The notes beneath the pieces are model-generated. The model saw only the letters and a program-made list of their open reading frames with translations, was not told where the DNA came from and searched no databases. The position numbers were made by a program, and so were the translations under genes. From Vibrio mexicanus (GTDB taxonomy: Bacteria > Pseudomonadota > Gammaproteobacteria > Enterobacterales > Vibrionaceae): a DNA stretch of 64,000 nt. Of the stretch, positions 8,637 to 18,329 are shown piece after piece. How positions within the stretch are numbered: the stretch's first letter is position 1; each line of letters starts with the position of its first letter. The stretch spans positions 1 to 64,000 of the forward strand of contig NZ_JYJP01000003.1 in NCBI RefSeq assembly GCF_001012815.1, in the 5' to 3' direction.

Positions 8637-9692
8637 ATGTTAAATCAAGCACGTAAATCATTTTTGTCCTTGTTCGTTGCTGCAACAGTAACGGGTGGAA
8701 TCGGCTATGCGGAAGCATGTTCCCGGATTTTATGGGAAACGGAAGACTATGGAGTGTTTGTGAGTCGAACCATGGATTGGTTCACACCGAGTAACCCAAC
8801 GGTGGAAGTTCGCACGAAAGGACAGTCTTACACAGGCTATGACGGAGAGGGTGCATTGGAATGGACGTCAAAATATGCCTCAATAGGTATGACGGCGTTT
8901 GGCGTTGGCCTTGTAGATGGGTTCAACGAAGTAGGGTTTTCGGCCAATGGACTTTTTCTAGATGAAGAAAACGTCGGCGAGATTGATGATTCGAAAAAGC
9001 AGATCGTTAACACTCGCTTTATTGCCTACCTACTAGACAGCTTTGCGACAGTAGAAGAGGCTCTAGAGGTGGTGGAGCAGTTGCAAGTCCATCAGTTCGG
9101 TGAAGGTGCGCATAAACTTTCGGGACACTACTCATTACAAGATGCGAGTGGAGATTCGGCTATCATTGAGTTTGTGGATGGAGAGTTGAGCATCTTCCAT
9201 GGTAAAGAGTACAAGGTGATGACCAACAGCCCGGTCTACCAGCAACATCTGAAAAACTGGGAAGAAGTAAAACCGTCCAACGCGAATGAATATCAAGGTA
9301 CGTTTGAGCTACCGGGTAACGTAATTTCAAGTCAGAGATTCATTTGGAACTCTTACATGAGTGAGCAGCTAAAGGAGCCTACTAGCTATACCAATGGATT
9401 GGCAAAACTGGATTCCGTGACTTACAAGGTTCCGAATGATGCTGCAAACCGTGTCGTCGATGGTGAGATGACGGGGTATGACACTCAGTACACGTTAACG
9501 TACAACCTTGATCAGCAAATCTTGAATGTACGCTATCAATATCAAGATACTTACACGCACTACTTTGTTAATTTTGAGGAACTTAATGATGGTGAAAACT
9601 ACACGTTGCAAGCTGACCGAGCGGATTTATTTGGTGATGTGACGAGCGAGTTTAAGCCAAGTTTAGGCACCATGGCGAATTACTACCAATAG
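8637..9692 (+). CDS. Exported linear-amide C-N hydrolase (choloylglycine hydrolase / penicillin V acylase family)
   Basis: This Ntn-hydrolase of 351 residues carries a signal peptide ending AEA at residue 27. Cleavage there exposes Cys28, which is the catalytic N-terminal nucleophile of the family (CSRILW). The family motif RTMDW follows. Relatives in Vibrio and other Gram-negatives hydrolyse penicillin V or acyl-homoserine lactones, or bile salts in gut species; the sequence does not settle which. An exported form in a quorum-sensing genus makes acyl amides such as AHLs worth testing. The ATG at 8637 has AAAGGT 8 bases upstream; a reading from 8559 would hide the signal peptide. A LysR gene lies divergently. 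Confidence 0.82.
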   Translation: MLNQARKSFLSLFVAATVTGGIGYAEACSRILWETEDYGVFVSRTMDWFTPSNPTVEVRTKGQSYTGYDGEGALEWTSKYASIGMTAFGVGLVDGFNEVGFSANGLFLDEENVGEIDDSKKQIVNTRFIAYLLDSFATVEEALEVVEQLQVHQFGEGAHKLSGHYSLQDASGDSAIIEFVDGELSIFHGKEYKVMTNSPVYQQHLKNWEEVKPSNANEYQGTFELPGNVISSQRFIWNSYMSEQLKEPTSYTNGLAKLDSVTYKVPNDAANRVVDGEMTGYDTQYTLTYNLDQQILNVRYQYQDTYTHYFVNFEELNDGENYTLQADRADLFGDVTSEFKPSLGTMANYYQ

Positions 9693-9722
9693 GTCTTAAA
9701 GTCAGATGACTTGCTAAAAGAT

Positions 9723-9750
9723 GCTCAGCCCTTCGTAGGCTGAGCTTTTT
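9723..9750 (+). terminator. Rho-independent terminator
   Basis: GCTCAGCC and GGCTGAGC form an 8-bp stem with a 7-base loop, followed by TTTTT. It ends the choloylglycine-hydrolase-family transcript. Confidence 0.9.
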
Positions 9751-9762
9751 ATGTTTTGTGGA

Positions 9763-11118
9763 CTATTGAGATAACGGTGTTATTGGCGTGCAGCTGTTAA
9801 TAGGTTCCCAAGGAGAGTGGTCTGTGTTTCCTGGAATCTCAAGCTGAGTCCACCATTTAGCGCGCCACATCTTTCCTTGAAAGAAAACGGTCTCGCCTTT
9901 TGGATAGGCTTGATGCGGCTGCCAATCATTGCTTGGGCAGAGAGTTAGAGCCTCCGGATCTTTCATCCAATCAATCAGTTCATTGTGGGTAACGAAACGA
10001 ACTTCGGGTTTTGATAGCGCATATTGAATGAATCGTTTCAGAACATTTTGTCGGCTTTCAACCGTGGTTTCAGGCATACCAAAATGTTCGCCGCCATTGA
10101 GTAGCCCTTAGAATGCTGAGTGCAGACCAAGTGTGAGCGGCGCACGATTGCCTTCTAACCTCAAGTCTAAGTTGTACTGATAGATAGCAACTACATCGTC
10201 TTCACTGAGCCCAGCCGCGCCCCAATTGGGTGTAAAGTAGAGATTCCAATCAAAGTTGTCCCCCTTACCGTTATTTGGGTCGAAGTAACCAATGCGACCT
10301 GCAATCTTGTCGCGCAGAGAATAATTTAGGCCATAGTGCTCCATCTTTGAATCTGGTGGCACAATTAAGGTATGGAGAGGGATCTCCCAAAGGCCTGGGT
10401 AATTGTCGATAACAGGTTTCCATCCTCCTGACGCCGCCATTGCATGGGACGGGCTGCCATTTTCTAGGGTGTGCGGCCAAATATTATTGGTACCGTCTTG
10501 ATCTGGTGTAATTCCTGCTGGAAAGCTCACGTCATAGCGGATGCCGTTGTTAACCACGGCATTCAGAGTGTTGTCGTTATAGGTCATGAAAGGGGCGCGA
10601 AAGCCAAAGACGGTTTCTACGCCTATTCCGCCTTCTTCAGTAGATCGAGTCAGTAGTTTGTTACACAAAGTCACTTCTTCTTGCCACTGCTCAGCAGTCA
10701 TCCAAGACTGAAGCGGGTTGTAGTTCACTTTGTCGTCTGGGTGAGTTTGGCTATGGTTAGCCACTTCATGCCCGATTTGAACTAATTGACGCCACAAGGT
10801 TTTTACGTCTTCGTTTTCCATTGCGGGTTCACAATGCATGAAGAAGCTGGCTCTTAAGTCGCGGTTCGCGTAGGCGTCGTGTCCGTTAGGGTTATGATTA
10901 TTTGCCAGTAGATCCATAATCCAAGAAAGTCCGTTAATCTCGAGATTGTCATCAAATCCGAGAGTGATAAACATGGGGGTGACTTGTGTGGCAATTGGTG
11001 ATTCTTTCGAAGGAGGAAAAGCATCAAAACCTTGCTCTGCGAGAGAAAGCGGGGCAAAGAATGCAGAAATAATTAATGGCACAATAGTGCGTCGTAATGG
11101 TGTTTTCACAGTTAGCAT
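9763..11118 (-). pseudogene. Chitin-oligosaccharide deacetylase (NodB domain plus CBM5/12), in-frame stop
   Basis: This secreted polysaccharide deacetylase would remove acetyl groups from chitin oligosaccharides. A signal peptide ends at SLA (about 27). The NodB motifs are visible: Asp56/Asp57 in LGFDDN, metal ligands His122 and His126 in NHSQTH, FRAPFM, and LGLHSAF. An in-frame TAA at 10108-10110 stops the reading after 336 residues. The same frame then continues with GLLNGGEHFG, about 100 more family-like residues and a CBM5/12 module (WQPHQAYPKGETVFF). No frame change is involved, so a single TAY-to-TAA substitution would explain it. A truncated protein would keep the motifs but lose its last core segment and the chitin-binding module. 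A read error is also possible. Confidence 0.8.
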
Positions 11119-11324
11119 GAAAGCAAAACCCTTTTGTTTGATTGGAGGATAGGTGCACTAAAAACCTAGTTGCTAATGAGGTATTTGCTTGAAGCAAACT
11201 TAGGAGTTCGAGTGATTTAAAGGATTTATGTAACTGACTAAAAGGTAATTTCTTGTCATCAATCGGTAATCATCATCTATGCTTGTGAATGAGCAATGGA
11301 AGACATTCACTATAAGGATGCACT

Positions 11325-12857
11325 ATGAGCAAACCAGTCGTAGCCGACAACAAACCCAGCAAGGTTGAGTTAGTCGAAGGCAAAGATTATTACTTCTGTA
11401 CCTGTGGCCGCTCGGCCAATCAACCCTATTGCGATGGCTCGCATGCGGGGACTGATTTTAAACCTAAAGCATTTACGGCAGATAAATCGGGTGATAGCTA
11501 TCTATGTAAATGTAAACATTCCGCCAATTTCCCCTACTGTGATGGCAGCCACAAACAATTTACCGCAGAGCAAGTAGGTAAGGAGGGCGGGGTAAGTGCG
11601 CAAGTAAGTAGCGGTGCTCCAATCGCTACCGTCACGATCGAAGAACCGACCGTTGAGTTTATACATCAACTGGCAAGAGAAGGGCTCTCAAAGCTAGGTC
11701 ATCACGGACCGATGACGTCAATGGGCGTTCCTAGGCATCAGCTACCGCATTGGGATGATATTCAAGTCATGGTAGCGCAAATGGCACAAAAACCCTTGAT
11801 GGAGAATGTTGACGTTGCGACCGAGTTGGTTATTGGCCCAAATGCGAAAAAACCTTTGCACTTGAAAATTCCATTGTTTGTCTCTGACATGAGTTTCGGT
11901 GCGCTATCGGAAGAAGCCAAATTATCACTGGCGAAAGGTGCCGAGCTAGCAGGAACCGGTATTTGTTCTGGGGAAGGAGGCATGTTACCAGAGGAGCAAC
12001 AAGCTAACTCTCGATATTTTTATGAATATGCCAGTGCTGGGTTTGGCTTTGAAGAGTCGAAGCTCAAAAGTGTGCAAGCCTTCCATTTTAAAGGCGGGCA
12101 AGGGGCGAAAACTGGCACGGGAGGTCACTTACCGGGCACTAAGAACATTGGCAAGATTTCGCAGGTTCGAGGTATTCCAGAGGGGACAGACGCGATTTCC
12201 CCGCCAACCTTTGCTGACCTTCACACGGCCGAAGACTTTAAGCGTTTTGCTGACAGAGTCCGCGAGGTGACGGGTGGCATCCCAATTGGCTTTAAACTGA
12301 GTGCCAATCATATTGAAGAAGACATTCAATTTGCGTTAGATGCCAGCGCAGATTACATCATTCTTGATGGGCGAGGTGGTGGTACGGGCGCAGCGCCAGA
12401 AATGTTCCGTGATCACATAAGTGTGCCGACGATTCCGGCATTAGCGCGGGCACGAAAATACCTCGATCAACATGATTCAACGGGTAAAGTAACCCTGATT
12501 ATCACTGGTGGATTACGAGTACCAATGGACTTTGTGAAAGCGATGGCACTGGGCGCAGACGGTGTGGCGATTTCAAACAGTGCTATGCAATCGATAGGCT
12601 GTGTCGCGGCTCGAATGTGTAACACCAACAATTGCCCTGCGGGTATTGCGACCCAAAAAGCGGATCTTCGCCAGCGGCTCAATGTCGACAAGGCGTCCAA
12701 TCAACTCAAGAACTTTTTTGAGGCTTCGGTCGAGCTGATGCAAGTAATGTCACGCGCTTGCGGTCATGCGAGCTTGGGCGACTTTGAGTATCGAGATTTA
12801 GCGACTTGGAATCAAGAAATGGCTAAGCTATCCGGTATTCATTATTCAGGTGTCTGA
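11325..12857 (+). CDS. CDGSH iron-sulfur domains fused to glutamate-synthase-type FMN domain
   Basis: This cytoplasmic protein of 510 residues has two mitoNEET-type CDGSH [2Fe-2S] motifs near the N-terminus: Cys25, Cys27, Cys36 and His40, then Cys61, Cys63, Cys72 and His76. A glutamate-synthase-like TIM barrel follows (about 150-500) with FMN-binding glycine patches and a C-x5-C-x4-C cluster (CVAARMCNTNNC) that binds a 3Fe-4S centre in true GltB. It lacks the N-terminal glutaminase domain, so it cannot use glutamine as GltB does, and its reaction is unknown. The fusion suggests an electron-transfer oxidoreductase. AAGGA precedes the ATG. It stands alone between a deacetylase and a lipoprotein gene. 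Confidence 0.85.
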   Translation: MSKPVVADNKPSKVELVEGKDYYFCTCGRSANQPYCDGSHAGTDFKPKAFTADKSGDSYLCKCKHSANFPYCDGSHKQFTAEQVGKEGGVSAQVSSGAPIATVTIEEPTVEFIHQLAREGLSKLGHHGPMTSMGVPRHQLPHWDDIQVMVAQMAQKPLMENVDVATELVIGPNAKKPLHLKIPLFVSDMSFGALSEEAKLSLAKGAELAGTGICSGEGGMLPEEQQANSRYFYEYASAGFGFEESKLKSVQAFHFKGGQGAKTGTGGHLPGTKNIGKISQVRGIPEGTDAISPPTFADLHTAEDFKRFADRVREVTGGIPIGFKLSANHIEEDIQFALDASADYIILDGRGGGTGAAPEMFRDHISVPTIPALARARKYLDQHDSTGKVTLIITGGLRVPMDFVKAMALGADGVAISNSAMQSIGCVAARMCNTNNCPAGIATQKADLRQRLNVDKASNQLKNFFEASVELMQVMSRACGHASLGDFEYRDLATWNQEMAKLSGIHYSGV

Positions 12858-13102
12858 GGATTCATTGCCAGTATAGGAAGGAGCACTCCAATATTGGGGT
12901 ATTCATTTTTTGTTTTTATGGAATTGAGGAGGGGGCCTTATCTTAATTGGCCGTAACTTGCCTCATATCCATGGACAAAGCTTTGGATGAAATGTAGATC
13001 AAGGTAAACGGTCCAAAACAAGAACGTGAAGCTGTGACTCAGTGGTTAAGAGAAGCGTTTGCTTAGCTCAAAATCTGTAGCCATGCGAGAAAAGAGCAGC
13101 CC

Positions 13103-14965
13103 CTAGTTATCAGGGAACTGCTCCAATAATAGGTTACGGCTGATTAGCTCTATTAGCGTGAAGTAATCAGTGCCAGAGTGAGTGCTGCGGGTAACAATTA
13201 GCAATTCATTCGGCCTATGACTAAACGCCATTAGCGGAATGGTTTGAGCGTGCACGCCAACTTCGACATCGTAATCCATGAGTGAATAGTGTCCTGACTG
13301 TGTTAGTGTAGCCTTATCATAAAAACGAATTCCAGCGATGTCCTCTTTATCAACCGCGGCGAACTGAGTCGCAGAAGCTTCGGTAATATGAATGAGCGGA
13401 TGATCCCAACCGATACTCGTATCCAAGCGATCCATTTTTCCAGAGTAGACCATATCATCAGCTTCGACTTCCGATAGTGAAAAGCGGTTGCCGCACTGGT
13501 CAATCAATGAACTCGCATCTTCAGTAATCCAAAAGCTAGGACACATCCTGTATTCACCTATGTACTGAGAATCGACGGCGCCAGCTGGCGCGCTCGGTAC
13601 ACTGATGTCTGCACGATAAAGATCGCGAGGTGATCCTACGGTGCTCATGAGATAGAGCTGATTGCCATTTGGGCTTATCTTCATGTTAGAACTGTGACGA
13701 TAAAATTGACCAGAGCTACTCGTAATCTCTGAGTTTGATATTTTTACAGTGGTAAGGTTTCCCCATTGCTCGGTGTTAGATATCGCCCAAAGGTATTCGC
13801 CCTTAACCGCTTGATCGTAAACTTCGAATCCTAAATCGATTGTCTTACTGCTCGTATTTGCTGGAGTGAGAGTATCAAGATCAAAAATGGTAACACTGTT
13901 GGCATGACCAATGGCAAAGCGACCAAGCGTATCAATTTCATCAATACTTAAACTTGTTGGTGCTGCTGCTAAGTCAAACTTTATGTATGTCCAAATTGAT
14001 GTGTTATAGATGTAGACGCTATTCGAAGGTGAGGTAGAAGTTAAGATCAAAAAGCTAGAGTCTTTCATGTACTCTGCGTCTATTACATTATGGCTGAGAA
14101 GCACTTGCTTATTATGGGTAAGCTTATCTGTTGGAGTGTTTGGTGTAACATCTACCAAATTATGCTCTAAGGTTAATTCAAGCGGGCTTCCGCTAATTGG
14201 GTAAACGCAGGCAGTATCGTAGCAAGCATCAATGTAAATTTTTTCTGATGTTACCCCTTCGGACAGTTGATCAACGCTCTTAAGCGTTTGATTAACGTTT
14301 AGTTCATTGTTAGCTACCCACACAAACAGATGATCTATGCTCGGGTGATTACTACGAATTCGATAATGCGCGGCATGAGAAGCGGAAGCGTCGGGAAAGC
14401 CGCTAATAGTTGCAACACTGGATAGTTGGTAGGCTGTCTGCGTATCATCAGTTTCGCGAATAATCTGTTGTGTCGAAGGTATGTTTAAAGATACCGATTC
14501 GGGTAGGGAGACAGTATACGAGAAGTCGAGTTTGAAGGGAGATCCATCTATAGGATTCGTACAGGCACTATCCCTACAGATATTGAGATCTAGAGTTTCA
14601 TTATGGGTGCCTTCTCCTAACTTGTAACCGGGTTCGAGTTCGAAGTAAACGATTACATTAGCAGCGTCTATTTCGTCAAAGGAAACATCAGAAACGTAGC
14701 TCTGAGCTTCTTGTTCATAAGTAAGATAGAAGGTGTTGTTGGCCTCACTTTCATTGAGTGTGAGTTGAACTGAAGTGTTTGGCGAGATTACACCGTTGTT
14801 CTGGGCTTCGAGCCTAGTCGTTGATAATTGAACTACTGGCTCTTGTTGAGAGGTTGATTGTGAGCCTGCGTTATTGTTACTTCCACCATTACTATCATCA
14901 TCACCTCCACCACATCCAATTAACGTAGTGATAATCACTGCCAGAGTTATATTTCTCATCATCAA
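13103..14965 (-). CDS. Large surface lipoprotein with repeated modules, function unknown
   Basis: The product is a 620-residue lipoprotein with lipobox L-I-G-C18 and an Asn/Ser/Gly-rich tether after it. Glycine at +2 suggests an outer-membrane fate. Two related modules of about 110 residues follow, each ending with a Cys-x3-Ala-Cys-x2-Pro-Ile-x-Gly-Ser-Pro signature (CRDSACTNPIDGSP and CYDTACVYPISGSP). The C-terminal 350 residues are beta-rich with irregular repeats that look like a beta-propeller, with motifs such as FAIGHANSVTIFDLDTL. I do not recognise a named family. Similar lipoproteins occur in Shewanella and Vibrio from memory. A ribosome site cannot be assigned clearly among three consecutive ATG codons. 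Confidence 0.75.
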   Translation of the reverse strand: MMMRNITLAVIITTLIGCGGGDDDSNGGSNNNAGSQSTSQQEPVVQLSTTRLEAQNNGVISPNTSVQLTLNESEANNTFYLTYEQEAQSYVSDVSFDEIDAANVIVYFELEPGYKLGEGTHNETLDLNICRDSACTNPIDGSPFKLDFSYTVSLPESVSLNIPSTQQIIRETDDTQTAYQLSSVATISGFPDASASHAAHYRIRSNHPSIDHLFVWVANNELNVNQTLKSVDQLSEGVTSEKIYIDACYDTACVYPISGSPLELTLEHNLVDVTPNTPTDKLTHNKQVLLSHNVIDAEYMKDSSFLILTSTSPSNSVYIYNTSIWTYIKFDLAAAPTSLSIDEIDTLGRFAIGHANSVTIFDLDTLTPANTSSKTIDLGFEVYDQAVKGEYLWAISNTEQWGNLTTVKISNSEITSSSGQFYRHSSNMKISPNGNQLYLMSTVGSPRDLYRADISVPSAPAGAVDSQYIGEYRMCPSFWITEDASSLIDQCGNRFSLSEVEADDMVYSGKMDRLDTSIGWDHPLIHITEASATQFAAVDKEDIAGIRFYDKATLTQSGHYSLMDYDVEVGVHAQTIPLMAFSHRPNELLIVTRSTHSGTDYFTLIELISRNLLLEQFPDN

Positions 14966-15253
14966 TATCTATATCCATATTTCTAATCAATCAGTTTGGA
15001 TTATGTAGAAAGTGACTGATTCTGAATATACCGATTGAGGCGAAGTTTATAAAATTGCGATCTCTAAGTGTCTTATTAATAATTATTTAATGAAAAATTT
15101 AACTACTTTTACTTGATTGACTGATTGGAAAAAGAAGCTGTCTTAAAGTCAATAATTTCTGCTAATAAGAGTCTTAATTATGAATTCTAATGTGTCGTAA
15201 TTTTAAGATTTAGTGGATAAATATTCTTCACTCTGGAAGCGGGTCTAGAAAAC
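14966..15253. other. AT-rich intergenic region
   Basis: Nearly 290 bases, very AT-rich, upstream of the lipoprotein gene and downstream of the malK terminator. No gene seen; it should contain the lipoprotein promoter. Confidence 0.3.
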
Positions 15254-15282
15254 AAAAAACCAGCCGTATGGCTGGTTTTTTA
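15254..15282 (-). terminator. malK: Bidirectional terminator after malK
   Basis: AACCAGCC and GGCTGGTT form an 8-bp stem with a 4-base loop, flanked by A and T runs on the two sides. It lies 20 bases past the malK stop on the minus strand. Confidence 0.9.
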
Positions 15283-15301
15283 TTAGGAAAAGATTTCGAA
15301 G

Positions 15302-16425
15302 TTACGCTACTGGTAGCTCTACGCCGTTTTCTTGGTGTAGTCGGCGGCATGCTTTGCCGTCTGAGTGGAATAGGTGACAACGGTGCGCAGGAATGCCGAT
15401 CTCTAGGTGATCACCTGCTTCTACGTCTAACGTGTCTGGTTGACGATAGATAACATCAGCATCTGCGCCTTCTAGGTTTAGATATACTTGCGTTTCGTTT
15501 CCTAGCTTCTCAACAATCATCACTTCACCAGAGATTGTCGCATCGCCGTCTTGAGCCGAAAGTAGATGCTCTGGGCGTACACCTAGTGACATGCGCTCGC
15601 CGCGAGTCACAGTAGTGCCATCCACAGGAATCCAGAAAGACGTACCGTTTGAAAGTTGAACTTTCACTTGCTCTTTTTCTACTTCGTCAATGAACACGCT
15701 CATGAAGTTCATTTTCGGTGAGCCAATGAAGCCGGCTACGAAGCGGTTTTGTGGGTAGTGGTACAGCTCTAGTGGGCGACCAACTTGAGACACGTAACCT
15801 GCGTCAAGAACGACAATCTTGTCAGCCATGGTCATGGCTTCAACCTGATCGTGCGTTACGTAAATCATGGTGCAGCCAAGTTTGCGTTGAAGCTTAGTGA
15901 TTTCAGAGCGCATCTGAACACGCAGCGCGGCATCAAGGTTAGACAGAGGCTCATCCAGTAGGAAAACATTTGGCTGAGAAACAAGTGTACGACCAATAGC
16001 AACACGCTGACGCTGACCACCCGATAGGCTTTTGGTTGACGCTCAAGAAGGTGGCTTAGCTGCAGGATTTCAGCAGCGTGCTCAACACGTTTTTCGATCT
16101 CGCCTTTGTCTGCGTTCGCAAGTTTTAGGCCGAAAGACATGTTGTCGTATAGGTTTAGGTGTGGGTAAAGCGCGTAGGATTGGAATACCATACCAACACC
16201 GCGTTTCGATGGTTCAACATCGTTCATGTGTTGGTCGCCAATGTAGAGATCACCAGATGTGATGTCTTCTAGGCCAGCGATACAGCGTAACAGTGTAGAC
16301 TTACCACAACCTGATGGACCAACAAAGACAACGAACTCGCCCTCTTTGATATCTAGGTCTACGTTCTTGGAAATTAGAACATCGCCGTAGGCTTTACATA
16401 CGTTTTTTAACGTGACACTCGTCAT
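15302..16425 (-). pseudogene. malK: Maltose ABC transporter ATPase MalK, frameshifted
   Basis: MalK powers the maltose/maltodextrin importer and can bind and inhibit MalT. Walker A (GPSGCGKST, about residue 36) and the Q-loop (VFQSYALYP) are in the first frame. The ABC signature LSGGQRQR, Walker B (VFLLDEP), the His switch and the C-terminal regulatory OB-type domain are in the second. The shift falls at about 16027: inserting one base after ..QPKA restores LSGGQ exactly and gives 374 residues, close to known MalK. The rest is fully conserved, so a sequencing deletion is likely. It is transcribed divergently from malEFG across a region with MalT boxes. Confidence 0.9.
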
Positions 16426-16529
16426 GTAGCTCGTCCTCGATCTTTATAAATTATACTTATCGCTATTCATTATATGAGTTATCTCGTTTGCGATAATAGT
16501 AGGAATACAGTTAGTTGGACAAAAATAAG

Positions 16530-16564
16530 AAAAAAAGGGTGATGAGCGTATTCTCTATCACCCT
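16530..16564 (-). terminator. Intrinsic terminator in the malK leader
   Basis: On the minus strand an 8-bp stem (AGGGTGAT / ATCACCCT), extended by an inner GAG/CTC pairing, is followed by seven T (plus-strand A run 16530-16536). It sits about 105 bases upstream of malK and reads in the same direction, so it would end a leader transcript or a small RNA before malK. Confidence 0.65.
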
Positions 16565-16582
16565 CCAGCGCTAAAAATTGAG

Positions 16583-16985
16583 ATACCTCCCCCGAATAGG
16601 TCGCTCTCCCCCGTTTAATTAAAGCGTTAAACGTAAATGACCTATTACAGCAGCCCAATTCAGCGTTGTAAGCCAGCTCATGCGATACGAAGATCAGCAA
16701 AATCACTGGAAAGGGTTCTTACTATCCACTCTTGGATGTCTGTAGTTTGCTCGACCTAGCCAGAGCGAACATCCTCCTATCGATTTTTTTTAAAGGGGTA
16801 GTAGAAGGGGAGGAGGCGAAGGGGAGGATTCAACACTTCGAGACGTAGATCAAAAAAAATTAGATGACATTGGTGACTCCAATCACGCAATGCACCAATT
16901 TTGTGATTTTGGTCATTAGTCTGCACCGATGGTGATCACGAAAATACGCCATAATAGTTAGGGCGTAGGGAGTAGGAGGATGAGA
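16583..16985. promoter_or_regulatory. Divergent mal promoter region with MalT boxes
   Basis: Several sequences match or approach the MalT box GGGGA(T/G)GAGG. On the plus strand: a perfect GGGGAGGAGG at 16807-16816, GGGGAGGATT at 16821-16830 and GAGGATGAGA at 16976-16985. On the minus strand: GGGGAGGTAT at 16583-16592 and GGGGAGAGCG at 16602-16611. Clustered boxes facing both ways fit joint control of malK and malEFG by MalT. Confidence 0.7.
16902..16917 (+). promoter_or_regulatory. CRP-like site upstream of malE
   Basis: TGTGA-N6-TCATT matches the CRP consensus in its left half and in TCA of the right half. It lies about 170 bases upstream of malE, between the MalT boxes and the gene, as expected for catabolite control of mal genes. 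Confidence 0.5.
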
Positions 16986-17073
16986 GCTGACTCGTTTTCT
17001 TTAATGATGTATGACGAAATATGGCGAATCCTTCTGGTGAAGCCTACAACACAAAAATAAAAAGGATATGAAC

Positions 17074-18255
17074 ATGAAAAACGCCCTAAGCACAGTAGCA
17101 CTTGGAACGCTTGTCGCTCTTGGCTCTTTTGGTGCTAACGCTGCTATCGAAGAAGGTCAACTAACAATCTGGATTAACGGCGATAAAGGATACAACGGCC
17201 TTGCTGAAGTTGGTAAGAAGTTTGAAGAAGACACGGGGATCAAAGTAACCGTGGCTCACCCAGACGGCCTAGAAGCACGCTTCCCGCAAGTTGCGTCTAC
17301 TGGTGCTGGTCCGGACATTGTGTTTTGGGCTCACGATCGATTCGGTGGTTATGCAGAAGCGGGTCTACTGGCTGAACTAAAACCTTCGAAAGAGATTCAA
17401 GAAGGCATCGTCGATTTTGCATGGGATGCAGTTAAGTACGATGGCAAGATTATCGGTTACCCAATTGCAATCGAATCACTATCTCTAATCTACAACAAAG
17501 ATCTTGTTCCTAACCCGCCGAAGACTTGGGAAGAAGTAGCGGCTCTTAACGAGAAGCTGCAAAAAGATGGCAAAACTGCAATCATGTGGAACCTAAAAGA
17601 ACCGTACTTCACTTGGCCGTTAATGGCAGCTGACGGTGGTTACGCGTTCAAATACGGTGCAACTGGTTACGACATCAAAGATGCGGGTATCGCAAATGAT
17701 GGCGTTAAAGATGCAATGAACTTTGTTAAAGGCCTAGTAGACTCTGGCGTAATCTCTCCAGACATGGACTACTCAGTTTCTGAAGCTGCGTTTAACCAAG
17801 GCAACACGGCGATGACAATCAACGGTCCATGGTCTTGGGGTAACATCGAAACGTCTGGTATTAACTACGGCGTAGCAACACTGCCTAAGTTTAACGGTAA
17901 GTCTTCTAAACCATTCGTTGGCGTACTAACGGCGGGTATCAGCACAGCTTCGCCAAACAAAGACCTAGCGGTTGAGTTCCTAGAGAACTACCTACTGACT
18001 AACGATGGCCTACGTAAAGTGAACGACGACAAGCCACTAGGCGCTGTTGCTCTAAACTCATTCCAACGTGAGCTAGATGCAGATACTCGCATCGCGGCGA
18101 CGATGGACAATGCGATGAACGGCGAAATCATGCCTAACATCCCACAAATGAGTGCGTTCTGGGAATCGGCTAAGAATGCAATCATCAACATCGTTGACGA
18201 TCGTCAAACTGTTGATGCTGCGCTTTCTGACGCTGAAAAACAGATGACTCGTTAA
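17074..18255 (+). CDS. malE: Maltose/maltodextrin-binding periplasmic protein MalE
   Basis: This is the periplasmic receptor that delivers maltodextrins to MalFGK. It has a signal peptide ending ANA, then the mature start [20 protein letters not shown], which is nearly that of E. coli MBP. Ligand-site segments such as [20 protein letters not shown] and NGPWSW are present. The length (393 residues) fits the family. The ATG at 17074 is preferred because AAGGA lies 8 bases before it; the ATG two codons earlier is too close to it. First gene of malEFG, preceded by MalT boxes and a CRP-like site, followed by a hairpin that may set its higher expression. Confidence 0.97.
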   Translation: MKNALSTVALGTLVALGSFGANAAIEEGQLTIWINGDKGYNGLAEVGKKFEEDTGIKVTVAHPDGLEARFPQVASTGAGPDIVFWAHDRFGGYAEAGLLAELKPSKEIQEGIVDFAWDAVKYDGKIIGYPIAIESLSLIYNKDLVPNPPKTWEEVAALNEKLQKDGKTAIMWNLKEPYFTWPLMAADGGYAFKYGATGYDIKDAGIANDGVKDAMNFVKGLVDSGVISPDMDYSVSEAAFNQGNTAMTINGPWSWGNIETSGINYGVATLPKFNGKSSKPFVGVLTAGISTASPNKDLAVEFLENYLLTNDGLRKVNDDKPLGAVALNSFQRELDADTRIAATMDNAMNGEIMPNIPQMSAFWESAKNAIINIVDDRQTVDAALSDAEKQMTR

Positions 18256-18274
18256 TCCAAGTAACACCCCTTTT

Positions 18275-18300
18275 AAGGAGGGGTAACCCCTCCTTACTTT
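18275..18300 (+). terminator. malE-malF intergenic hairpin (attenuator or RNA stabiliser)
   Basis: AAGGAGGGG and CCCCTCCTT form a perfect 9-bp GC-rich stem with a 3-base loop, followed by ACTTTT. E. coli has REP hairpins at the same place that keep malE mRNA more abundant than malF. Confidence 0.7.
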
Positions 18301-18329
18301 TCAATTTTGTTTCGCTAGCAGGTTTCAAT

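Noticed and set aside
12971..13066. Short frame of 31 codons with one internal TAG (MDKALDEM then IKVNGPKQEREAVTQW)
   Set aside because: It looks protein-like after the stop but is too short and has no ribosome site or known family; at most a relic.
16479..16706. 75-residue minus-strand frame in the mal control region
   Set aside because: It overlaps MalT boxes and the leader terminator, and shows no protein-like composition.
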